A stretch of DNA of 64,000 nt from Apostichopus japonicus (Eukaryota; Echinodermata; Holothuroidea; Aspidochirotida; Stichopodidae): positions 36,794,611 through 36,858,610 of the forward strand of contig NC_092576.1 of assembly GCF_037975245.1 (NCBI RefSeq). The letters run 5' to 3'. Below are positions 33,300 through 44,659 of the stretch, in pieces. Within the stretch, counting starts at the first letter, position 1. Every line of letters starts with the position of its first letter. The position numbers and the translations under genes were made by a program. The notes below the pieces were generated by a model. It made no database searches. It was not told the origin of the DNA and saw only the letters and a list, made by a program, of their open reading frames with translations.

Positions 33300-36200
33300 C
33301 AAAATTTCAAAATTGTGGCAATGTATGGTTGTATCCTTGTATGTCAGAATGTTGCAATTTGAAAACAAAAATGTGTAATGTCTCATTTATCTTTTCAATA
33401 GATTGGCACAAACATACCATCTGTCCTTGAAAAAGTTCAACAGCCACAGCCTTTCGTTTTGACATGAGGACCAAGAGAGCAACCAGAGCAGGTGTTTAGT
33501 AGAGTTGAAAAAAGGGGGCTACCTTGCCAATGACTTCTGCAGACAGTTGACATATGTTTTAAAATGCTTGAACTCAATTATACATGAGAAATAGAATGAT
33601 ACAACACCTGGGACTTTTTGAGAACTTTTTGAACCAGAAGACTGAGCAATCATCACCTTTTGTTTACCCGTCATGGTATTAATGGATATCACATTATCTT
33701 AGATAACAAATTTATCATAGTTTGAGTTCAGTTTGTCCACCCATTTTCAATATTGACACTTGACAGGTCAAATTGCACTGGAATAGTTCGGGTGAGCCGG
33801 TTGCATAATTTAATTGCAAAAATTCCTCATTGTTATGTGTGAGCTGTTCAGATTTTAAAGATGAATAGAGGGATGGTGTTATTTCTAGTATAAACAGTGA
33901 TTGATGCATTGGTACTTAACCTGCCCCCACTATCTCCCCCAACTCAAATCTGCTTATGCCACTCAAAGTAACAAGAGAAACATCATCAAGCATTCATACG
34001 TCATAATTCAAGCACTTGTTCATTTCCAAACATGTTGGTGGTTCAGTAAAATACTTAAGTTTTCGAAGTATTTTCATTTATTTTAATACATAGAACATTC
34101 GATGCAATTAATATTAATAAAATTTTGCAGAGGTAAACATAGTAAGGAAATAATTTTTACAAAGATTTTCTTATTCCCATGACAAATCACATCTCTATCT
34201 TTTCTGCTGTATGGAACAAAGATTTTGTGCATGCAATTTAAAGTCTTACCTATTGTTAAGATGTACAATATCAAAGTGGTGTCATTCTATAGTACTAAGT
34301 TATTTGTAGCAAACCAAAATATATCAAAGTATCATTATTTGGTAAATAATGTAAGACCATTCGTTGAGTGGCTGGTGGAGTAGCATTTTTCAGAATTTTT
34401 CATTATCCTGCAATATGTAGATTTCAAAGGTTATAGGTAAGTACAGAAGTTCAATTTGTTGAATAAGGTCCGTTTATCAGTACTGTAAGCTACATTTCTT
34501 TCATATTCGAAAATGCGCTAAAAATTATGCTTCAGCTCATAAACATTAAAATTAGGACCGACACTTAGAAATTTGAGTCTGTTCGCCGCCGACTGCTAGT
34601 GTTGACAACTAGGGCCATTACTATAAGTAATACTATTGGTATCATTGCAGAATGAGCGCCAAGCTTCCGTTAAACTAGACTTGAGTCTTTAATACAATAT
34701 ATTCGTCGCCTGAATGTGTTTGAGTGTATACGAGCACTGACCTATTCATATACAGCAAATGAAGAAAGTATACAAATGAAAGAACGTACATTCTATAAAG
34801 TCTTTGTCACAATATCGAAGAATACGTATTATACGGTGTCTTGACAAAATGAAAGAGTTATAGTAATGCTAAAGTTCACCTTCACAGTATAATTTCGATG
34901 TAATTTTATGTATAATATATGTGTTGCTTTCTGTCTGCACATCAATACACAGGTCTTCTGTCGTGATTTCACAACAGCTAACTCCCGCTAATGTATTACA
35001 TCATTTTGAAAACCACAACATGTGCATACTTACTATTCCCTGTGTACAACATACTATATGTTAACAAACTGTGTCGATGATCAAAACTTCAACTGTCTAA
35101 TTTTGTCATTTTTCATTGAGAACCCTTTTCACTAAACTAGGGAGTAATTGTCTCCCTGCGTTCGACCACGACACCCCTGTTTAATGCACATATCTCTCTG
35201 TTAAACGGTCGTATAAGCCAAACGTGTAGTAAGTTCGCGATGGTACTCCAATTCTAGCATATATACGTATTCGTCCTCGTGAATGTATACTTGCACTCAA
35301 ACTCTAAGATATACAACAGTATACAATATGAAGTACAAGTACTCTTGCCAATTAGTTTGTACTCGTCCTGGTACACACCAATTGGCATTACACTTGTATT
35401 TGTAATGATGATGTTGAACTTGATTGATTGTTTTACTCACCATTTAATTGATTATAACTCATAGAGATCAATTTTCCTAAAAATGTTACAATTCGTAACG
35501 AAACAAAAAGTGAAATCACACATCTTTTAGCAATTGTTATGAACAAACACTATTCCCTTTACATAATATAAGTAAACGTAAGAAACAATCACGTACATTG
35601 TAATTACTTACTGGTTGACTTAAAATATTATATGGTAAAATATGTTGATGCCAAGGGTAACCCGAGTTCTGTGAGGGGCGACCTTTTTCCCTAACCCTTT
35701 TTAGAAATGTGTATTTCAGTTAAGGGACCTCTATCCGTGCCTTAATTTGCCAGTGAGTAGTATGACTTTACGTTCATACATATCAATTGGTTGGTGACCT
35801 CTGATGCAGTTATTGCTAGAGACCAACCACATCATGACATATGGTCTGGTCTGGTATGTCTGGTATTGTGTTATAAATTTTAAGAAAAATAAATCGGGGT
35901 CTGGGGTTGAATGTGCCCCTATGCTTCCTGTGTATTGTATATGTTTCACCATTATGCACTAAAAGGGGCAGTAGCAGTTTTAAATGCCTGGCAATAACAT
36001 ACTGCTAAATGGCAGCTCCTTGGTTCACCAAGTCAAAATCTTAAAATACTTCACATAATTTCTTTTCAGAAATGTCCCCTTAAACTGTACATTAAACGTT
36101 GTGGGGAGTACTTTTTTTCAGCTGTAAATACAAATGAACCAGATATATTTACCTGATTTTAAATACATATAGCACTGGTTATTGATGATTTAGATTTTCA

Positions 36201-37080
36201 ATAGTTAACCTACCTTAAATATTGAACAAAACTCCTGTAGTATTTTATTTGTAACATAATCATAATGAACTACAGGTAACAGTTTTACAGTAAATACATC
36301 ATGTCGCTAAAGCTTAGAAACATATAAAGAAGATATATCATCATTTCTATTCGTGTGAACAGGTTTTGTTTTCCTCAACGTTGATATTTCTCTTTGAACT
36401 TAAACTACCTCTTTTTCCGTTTAAGTCATATTTCATGCTTTGCCGATGGTTTGTCGATTTATACCACACACATCAACATACGTGAACACGACGTTACAAA
36501 TATACAATTTGATATATCCATGGGTAGGAGAGACCGCTTACTCAGTGACACGTGCATTGTTCAGCATTCAGGCCGCACTTTCCCTGTTTTTGCATGTTGG
36601 AATGACATTTGTTAATAAATGTTTATAATATGATGTGATCTATATGTCATAATGTAGTTTGGCACAATGTTAGGCAACGGGAGACTGTTACTTCTCATGA
36701 CCGTGCTGTTACATCATTGATGACATCAACATGAAGTGAGGAGAAAATGTTGTTGTCAGTCTGTAAATTGTGCTTCAGATACTTTTTTCCTACATGTATT
36801 GAAAACGTAAGTTTTGATCTCCTCCCTGCTCGCTGTCCTCAAACCATATTTCATGTATCAAACTCTGTCGATCAGATTTTGTAGGAATGCTGTACTACAT
36901 CAACTTTATCGTAAATAAATACATCAAATGTTATGTTTTAACCATGGTTCATTCAATAATGAGCTTATTTGGGGATACAAAGCAGGGAGTAAACACTTCT
37001 AGTTTATAAATCAGACACAACAATAATACAGTTTTCAAGACGATCATTTTTCTTTTTTCGCTAAATAATAGGCAGCAAAG
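33300..37080. other. Unannotated AT-rich stretch
   Basis: I see no supported exon, transposon terminus or tandem array in this 3.8 kb. Open frames are under 75 codons and unlike known proteins. A poly-T/poly-G run follows at 37090-37117. Confidence 0.5.
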
Positions 37081-37699
37081 ACCAAAGCTTTTTTTTTTTT
37101 TTTGGGGGGGGGGGGTTTGTTGTGGTATATTACCCTAATATAGGAAACTAGGTAAGTCCACGCGGGAGCAATACGGACGATCCTTCGTTACGTGGAAACC
37201 TTTCCCCAACATCGCAGCGTAATTGCATTGTAAAGTAGCATTATGTGTTGAGTTGGTCAGTCTGTTGATATCAGATACACGCGTGAGAGAACAGTAGATG
37301 GAACAAATCATGGCTCTTCTATCAAAGCAGGACCGAGGAAATAACTCATAAAACCAAAAAAAATAAACCAAGAAAAAATCATACGTTTGCGACTGAAACA
37401 GAACATGGTAATGGTTTTTACACGAAATAAATTTGTATATTGTAATGGCTGGTGGAAAAAAAAAAAAAAACTGTTAATAGGTCTTTTAGATGAACTGAGG
37501 TTATCGAGGTTTGCCATGAATTCGACGCACTGCAAAATTGCAGGGGCGTCAATCTTAATTGAAAAATGTAAGGGGTGGGCACATGAATGACTGAACATGT
37601 ATACAACTGACGGAGTGTGCGCGTATCGCATATGGCGAGCGCCGTGGGGCAAAACCTCGGATGGGGTCCAGAGACAGGCCATAGGTCAATGTTTGGGTC

Positions 37700-37740
37700 C
37701 AGGGGCGAATCCCAGACGGCGCCTCAGGGGGAGCTCAGGG
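37700..37740. repeat. Possible hAT-type terminus
   Basis: CAGGGGCGAATCCCAG at 37700 resembles the CAGGGGCGGATNCAGG ends at 24-25.7 kb. The upstream 37560-37690 is G-rich in the manner of those MITEs. No partner or target duplication is identified. Confidence 0.35.
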
Positions 37741-38189
37741 ACGTCAAGTTTTTTTTCTGTTTGGTCCCTGAAGTGATATGTCGTGTATAAATATATTTTA
37801 GTCACATCTGACAAATGATTAGACTTATCATATCTTACCTTAATGAAGGACTTTATATCTGTTATACATCCGGGTGTCAATAAAATTGAGACTTAACCAC
37901 AAACGGAAACAATTTAAACTTTGCACACAAGAATAAAATCATCTTGTTAATACAGATGTCTACAATGTGCACACATATGGTATCATAACAACCTTCGAAA
38001 AGAACTAGTGGGTATCTGGGCACATTTTACTTGATCAGAAACATAAACATTTATAAACAAAAAGTATTCCAGGGCCATAGCCTGGGTAGATTCATTAGAA
38101 GGCATTTGAGGAACTTCGAATAGATGTATCATCTACATTTTACAAAGTGCTGTTTTATATGTGCGTATATAACAGGGCCTTATTGATGT

Positions 38190-38290
38190 CATTTTGAGTG
38201 GGTGGGCTAATTTCCATCATGACACTATGTAAGCGAAGCGCCACCTTTAGTTGAAGCGTAGTGTAGTCAGAAAGTTTCAACGTGGTACCC
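38190..38290. repeat. MITE fragment with the GCGCCACC block
   Basis: The sequence TAAGCGAAGCGCCACCTTTA, then GTTGAAGCG, is a diverged copy of the block seen in the hAT MITEs (CTATCTAAGCGGAGCGCCAC). Termini are absent. Confidence 0.5.
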
Positions 38291-38299
38291 TTTCGAGAC

Positions 38300-39150
38300 A
38301 ATTGCTGGATAATTTCTACAATTTTTCATTAAATTGTGTCGTTCTGAGATGAAAAGATAATGTTTCTTTAGTTTTTTTTTTGTAGATGATCGAACGGGGT
38401 TATAACCCTATCGCTGGATGCACTGTGCATACCGCCTTATGCATCGCTTGCATTGTACCCCATTTCGTGCTTTATCATACAATAAACACACGGTACACCG
38501 TTGATAAACACCTACTTAACAGACGGGATATTTAATAAATCCAAACAGTTATTGGTTGTCCCTACAAACCATGAAAACAGTCTCAATATATGTATAATGT
38601 TAATGGAGTCATGCTGGAAAATAGAAATAAGTGAAAATACTACAACATTAATTTTCTAAATGTTTTTGATTTTCAAGAGAGTGATAGCAAACAGAATACG
38701 TGGGACAATGGTAAGGTGTAAAGCTATCCGCTGAACGTGTTACACAACATACTGTACATATGTGTGTAATCAGTAACGAGAAAGCCGTAGTCAAGACCGT
38801 TAACGCTTTACCTTGATACCTTGACTACTGAACCGTATCATGCTTAAAGGCATTCTCTCAGCTAGAAATTTTTAGAAGGCGGGCCAATTTCATAGGTTTC
38901 GCTGGTACACCGTTACTCCACTTTCTGACTTGATCACGTGATACGGTACATGTAATATACTGCCACTGTACAGTGTATATCTTGTATGCAAGTGTACGTA
39001 ATGTATTGCACAGTTTCATGCAGTGTTAGCATAACACACGTAACGTGTGTATTGTGGTCGCCGCGCTGTTTAGGTTGAAGGCACAGGTTGCTTTATTGCT
39101 GGTCCCGATACCAAAAGCAGTAAGAGAAAAAGGGACAGAGAATTGCAGGC
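38300..39150. other. Region upstream of the 39.15-kb exon
   Basis: No gene is recognised. The last 200 bp have higher GC and CpG content, compatible with a promoter or 5' untranslated region for the exon at 39151, but no TATA box or other defined element can be named. Confidence 0.35.
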
Positions 39151-39286
39151 ATGAAAAGTGTACTTGAGCTGTTGCTACGTGGACTGGGTCTCCAGAACGG
39201 TCTACTGGAACAGAGATCGGGGATCGACAAAATAACCAATGCTACCTTCGCGGAGCATTTACTGGCATGGCAGATCATACGAGAAG
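39151..39286 (+). CDS. First coding exon of an unrecognised small gene
   Basis: ATG at 39151 gives 45 codons plus one base to an AGAAG/GTAGGC donor. The peptide begins MKSVLELLLRGLGLQNG and ends HLLAWQIIRE. Leu-rich, probably helical. The donor phase matches the acceptor at 44512 exactly (G plus TT gives Val), and the joined frame continues for 28 more codons. Codon use is less AT-biased than the flanks. The protein is not recognised. A 5'-truncated LINE sits in the intervening intron. Confidence 0.5.
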
Positions 39287-39489
39287 GTAGGCAGCACATT
39301 ATGCTAACGACTAACGTTATGTATTTACTATTTAGGCTACAGTGTACTGTTTACCGGCCGAAGTGTTTGGTCTACTCTAGGCTTCCTTGTTATATTATTC
39401 AATAGATCGACGCTAGGCCTACTTAGGAGTGGCTAGGCCGACAAAATAAGGCAACTAATACACCGAGAGCCATAGGCTAGTACTGTAGT

Positions 39490-39757
39490 AGTATAGTCAG
39501 TATTGCGAAGTTTGGAACACTGCGAAGTTTGGAACACTGCGAAGTTCGGACACCCCTAAGAAATACACGATTTCACCATGACAACAAGAGCAAGAGCCAA
39601 TTGCACGAAAAACTGAGAAGCTACAGTTATTTTCTCTCCAAAATGACCCAACCATATCAAGTATATTTTCAGGTGATTTATACCATGAGATATTGTTTTG
39701 GGTGCTTTAAGGCTTAGGTGTCCGAACTCCGCAGTGTCCATGTTTCTGCAGTGCAGG
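39490..39757. mobile_element. Fold-back MITE with CACTGCGAAGTTYGGACAC repeats
   Basis: The left end contains two and a half 17-bp direct repeats (GCGAAGTTTGGAACACT) leading into TGCGAAGTTCGGACACC. The right end is the inverse (GGTGTCCGAACTCCGCAGTG, with an outer decayed copy). The element is about 260 bp without coding content. Target duplication is not clear. The repeated ...GGNACA termini recall the subterminal motifs of the 14-20.6-kb elements. Confidence 0.65.
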
Positions 39758-40599
39758 CTGTTGTACTTACTGTAGTCTAGCCAAGGCCGAACATGTGTTA
39801 TATATGCTTTCTACTTATATTCGCCTAGTAAGCATTATCAGTATGGAAGTCTGTGGTATCATATGTGTTTGGTTTATGATTCGGTAGCTTTGCAAATATG
39901 AATTGGCCTTAGCCTACATCAGTGTAATATGGACATGGATTGGTAAGTAGATCTCCCCACAAGAAAAAAAAAAAACTTGAAACAAATGCAACTTCTCATG
40001 AGCAGAGCAAAAGTAGAACTACTGTAGCCTAGCTCCAGGCCCAGATTTATACAACGATGCACCATGCACCGTTAGTTTACCAGCACAATTATGGAGTTCC
40101 TTGCAACAAAAAAATTAGTCTGACAACTTGAAAATTTACTGCATATCTGCCTGCATGGTCATTCTCAGTTATAGACTACTAATATGTGTAGCCATTTCAT
40201 TTTTGTCTGAGCATGGGTTCTTAAATGGTGAAATAACCTCGAATCTGCTGAGCAACTTCAAGATGAATTAAGTTTCTAAGGCATTGGGTTCTTTTTACTT
40301 TTTAAAGTCTAATATGCATAGGCTAGGGTTTTAACTTTGCTTCACTTGCTTGTCAATCCGCATAGCCACTATAGCTGTGAATGATTCTTCACTTGCAAAG
40401 AAAAAAAGTACACATAAACTCTTCTATCCCGAATTAGAGTATTGCCTAATATCCCCAACTTGGTAGTAACTTAAAAAAAAAAACGGTAGCGGCTACCTCA
40501 TTTCCTAGTTACTGTAGTGGAAAGTGATATTTAAGTAAGTTTTCCAAATGGAAGTGTAAACTCAACAGCCTAGATGAATTGACACAAGTAGTATCATCT

Positions 40600-42591
40600 T
40601 ACATCAATTTTACAACTGATATCTGCATCCCTTAAAGGACAATGTCACACTCAGAAGTTATGAAGAGATTGCCAGCCGATGATAAGATCAAGCAGTTGGA
40701 GAAAGTGAAAAGGGAAGCAATTGATGATGGAGACACTGCTCTACGGAACAGGCTACAGAGGCAAATAAATAAATATGTGTTCAAGAGGAGGAATGAATAC
40801 TTCCAAAAGGTAACAACAGACAAACAGTCTCTCTGGGATCTACACAAATCAATACGGAAACCAGATGACCAGCATAGAAACTTGTTTAATGATGAGCTTG
40901 GCCAAAAATTAAGTCAACACTTTGGACGTTTTATTGATGCTTCGAGCAAAGATATTTCACTTATACTACCAGACCTATCAACTACTGAGCCACCAGTAAT
41001 ACAAGAGAAAGATGTAAAAAGACAATTTGGACTTGTTAAGATAGAAATTGCGTCTGGTTTTGATCAAATTCATTGGTGGGTGTGCAAGTATTGCTCTAAA
41101 GAATTAGCTGGCATATTCACTAATTTAGATAATGTAACTTTAAATGAGAATTCAATTCCGTCCCTATGGAAGCAAGCTAAAACATCACCTGTGCCTAAAA
41201 TCTCTATTTCAACATCTGTAAACGACCAATTGACATGTCCAGCATTGGTTTTAAATGTATGCAAAAATTATTATTTCCATACTTGACGCAGGCCATCGCA
41301 TCACACGGTGATGAAAACCAGTTTGCCTACAAAAAAAAAGGCGTGTCCTGCACAGATGCTATACTCAAGCTCGTACATTGTGTTGTTTCTGGTTTAAATC
41401 AGAGTGACACAACAGACACTAAAGTTTTATTTTTAGATTTTCCAAGTGCTTTTAATACGGTTTTACCAAATCGGTTAATCCAAGGTTTGTGTAGTTTTAT
41501 CGATGGGCCATGGCTTATACATCGGTTGGCTAATTTTTTACAAGGATGGTCCCGACAATCAAGCTACAGAAAGGTTATTCAGAGGAATCAAATATTACAG
41601 TGGGAGTCCCCCAGGGAGGTCCTCTATCTGCGTTACTTTTTACAATATACACAGATGATATACGTTCTTTTCTGGGGTGTAATGTAATTAAGTACGCTGA
41701 TGATACAGCTATATCCCGTAAAATTTCAATTAACTATAAATATATACTATAAATCATGTATTGATAATATGGTCAATTTGTGTGAGCAGAAGAACCTCTT
41801 GCTTAATCCTAAGAAATTTAAAGAAATAATTTTTGAAAACATTAACATTAAACATCAAGGTCTCATTCAGACCAGGGATCAGAAAACTTATGTTCAAGGC
41901 TCCTTTGTTGAGCGGGTATCTCATACTTTGTGCTTAGGAGTTGATATTGACGCCAAGTTAACTTTTACTAAACATATCTAAAATGATGTCTAATGTGTAT
42001 TATGTTGTATCAACGTTGGCATACATTATTCCTTATTTTCATTCTAATGTAAGAGATAAGGCTTTCAACTCATTAATTCTGCCAGTGATTGTGTATGCAG
42101 TTCCTGTCTGGTATCACCTTCTACTTGAAAAGGACAAGAAAAGAATCAGAAGTTTATTGAAATACTGCTCAAATCAATTTAATCTCGACTATGAAAGCCT
42201 GGTTGGTAAAGTAAACACTGCTGTTAAAAATGAATTCATAAGACTAGCTAAGAATATACATAGTTCTAAAGATCACTCACTTCACTCCGAGTTGATCTCT
42301 CTGTGCAATAGAACCAGCAAGTACAATATACGTAATCCTACCATCTTGTCAACTTTTAGAATTATGCTTTTTAAGAACTCATTTATCTACAGAGCAGCCA
42401 TTTATATTCAAATGGGTTCTTAGAATCTCTGTTATAATCCTTTTAATATTTAAAACTTCTAATCCTCCATCTTATTTTTTTCTGTTCATGCTTTCATGTT
42501 TGTTCATTTTTACGTCTTTTATGTTTCATTATTATGTGTCCTATTTATAAATTTTATACTTTATACTGGAATAAAGAAATTGAATTGAATT
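40600..42591 (+). pseudogene. 5'-truncated, frameshifted LINE (reverse transcriptase)
   Basis: Successive frames show a helical pre-RT region (40642-41286), then the RT fingers and motif A FLDFPSAFNTV (about 41430-41462), GVPQGGPLSALLFTIYTDD, KYADDTA with YADD at 41693-41704, and a C-terminal region (41983-42423) with AYIIPYF and ILPVIVYAVPVWY. The endonuclease is absent. At least four frameshifts or stops make it non-functional. The 3' end has AATAAAG (42570) and a short (ATTGA)n tail ending about 42591, a common LINE tail type. It lies in the intron between exons 39151-39286 and 44513-44601. Confidence 0.88.
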
Positions 42592-43186
42592 CTCAGAAAG
42601 AAGCTACACTAGCTCTACAGGCTCCTTTGTTGAATTAGTGAAGGATACTGTTCACATAATGATGCATTCATAACATGATATTTTGCTACAGTATCATCCT
42701 TGTTTAATCAGAAAATCGAGGACAATATAAACAAATCAATGTCACCAATAATTGTGAATGCCACCATTTTATGTTCGATAAAATTTATCACATTTAATTT
42801 AAAGGATACACCATGATATTTAGTTACATGGTACAGTATTCTGCAATAAGTCTTATAATCTACTCAATCTAAGATGTAATGCTAAAATACTAATCTATTA
42901 TAAAGTGTACTGGGTCCATTATATTCTTCTCTATTGTTCCAATAATTTTTGTGGTTACCATGGTGATAGTGTGTACTATTTAAGTCACATATTGCACAAT
43001 GCAGTAGAAACATTGTCTAGTGGATTACTCAAATCTCAGTGTTGGTTGAACTAACACATTATTGATCGTTCTAATGGACTGTTTAACCCAAAATAGGCGT
43101 GAATTATTGTTTCTCCTTAGTATGTTTTAATCTATTTTGACTATTAGGATTGCAGATGCCAGTAATGCACATGTCTAGCAATTGCA

Positions 43187-43455
43187 TGACGCACCCTCAG
43201 ACCCCTAGAATAGGTTAATTTTTACTTAATTATAAACATTGATGCACCCCTGCATCGTAGTGAAATTGACACATCATTGTATGTCTTTGACATACACCAA
43301 ATTAACATTTTGACCGATCGTTTGCTGACCATGATGGACCCTGCATGGCACATTGACGAGCACTGATGCACATATTGTAGTTGTAATGACGCACCAAAAG
43401 TGCGCTTTGATGGACCCCTTAGTAACACAATTCATCGCACATGACGCACCATACA
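43187..43455. repeat. Irregular TGAYGSACC motif cluster
   Basis: Seven occurrences of TGAYG(C/G)AC(C) lie within 270 bp (near 43187, 43240, 43330, 43364, 43385, 43406 and 43441), spaced 20-90 bp. There is no regular period. Nature unknown. Confidence 0.4.
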
Positions 43456-44512
43456 GGGGTCGTTGAGTCCGTCTTACAATAATTGATAATTTCATCATGA
43501 TATAGAAATTAAAGACATTTGCCAAAATATAACAACATCATAGGCTTCATAGCTCTACACATAATCTTAACATGCAGTTCTAAAAATTATACAAAAGGAA
43601 AGTGATACTACTGATTTGTGAGAGAACTGGAATGGTCGGCCATAAAATACCATATCATGTTTCTATGTTGTCTGTAAAAACTGTATTGTTCAGCAGTTCT
43701 GTAGAATATTCCGTAATTTTTAGTCTCGGAAATAAGCAAAGTCTAGCTATATTGTTAAAAAGCAATTATGCATCCCTGATGAAATTTGGTGACATATTAA
43801 TGTATGAACAAGCCTACTGGGACATTGCCATTGTTACATCAAACGTTATGACATTAAGTGAATGTAAGGTATTAGTAGATAAGTTATAATACTGCAGGTG
43901 TATACTACTAACATAAAAATAACACAATTAATAGAAATTGTTGCATATCACTAGTTTTTGCACCAGATTAGTAAATAAACCATTCTTGAATCCTTGCAAA
44001 GTTGACACTATACTATACTGTAAATCATAAAGCAGTAGGATGAATTGATGCTGCCAATAGCAAAGTTCTGTAACTAGTAGTGTGATAATTGTTCTGTGTT
44101 TGCAAAAATTGATGTGAATTGTTGACTATTTAGTAATGGGCAAAATGTGGTATTCAGTAATTTATGTTGCACCCAGCAGTTCTGAATGCCGCTCAGCACC
44201 AATAGTATTTTAACCTTTTCTGCTCGGCACGTTTTTGATGATAATTTAACACATTTTACAATAACCAAAATCTGGGATAATACTTGGCACAGATTAGGAA
44301 AAATAACACCACCTAAGCATACTTCATGTGCACAATTTTTCCAGTAGGGAGGGAGTACCCCACCTAAGAGATCACTCTCCCAGGATGTGGATCACACTAC
44401 CACATAATTTGCCTGGCACTAAAATATTCCAGAGCACATCCTGCTATGTGTACAGTATGCATTCTGATATAGTATTAACTTTGCACATTCCGGTATTATT
44501 TGTCTTTTTCAG
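43456..44512 (+). other. Rest of the intron before the second exon
   Basis: AT-rich sequence without a recognised gene or repeat; it ends in a TTTGTCTTTTTCAG acceptor. Confidence 0.5.
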
Positions 44513-44601
44513 TTGAAGGTGTGTGCCCAATTAAGAAACTCGAGAGGTTGGTATCCAAACTAATCCACCAGAAAAGACAACACCAGTTCCTCAGAGGCTG
44601 A
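44513..44601 (+). CDS. Second coding exon of the unrecognised small gene, with stop
   Basis: Following a strong TTTTTCAG acceptor, the frame set by the 39286 donor reads VEGVCPIKKLERLVSKLI, then HQKRQHQFLRG and TGA (44599-44601), giving a 74-codon protein in all. The C-terminal half is basic (Lys/Arg/His). A GTAATT at 44642 could be a donor for a non-coding 3' exon. Function unknown. The exact phase match over a 5.2-kb intron, plus an open frame on both sides, is the main support. Confidence 0.45.
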
Positions 44602-44659
44602 TGCAGCAATGCACTCCAGCAGCTGTACCCCAGTGGAGACTGGTAATTTTTTGAGGTAC

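Noticed and set aside
33143-33430. Asp/Gly-, Met/Val- and His-rich open frames on both strands
   Set aside because: All are readings of the GATGGTGGT microsatellite.
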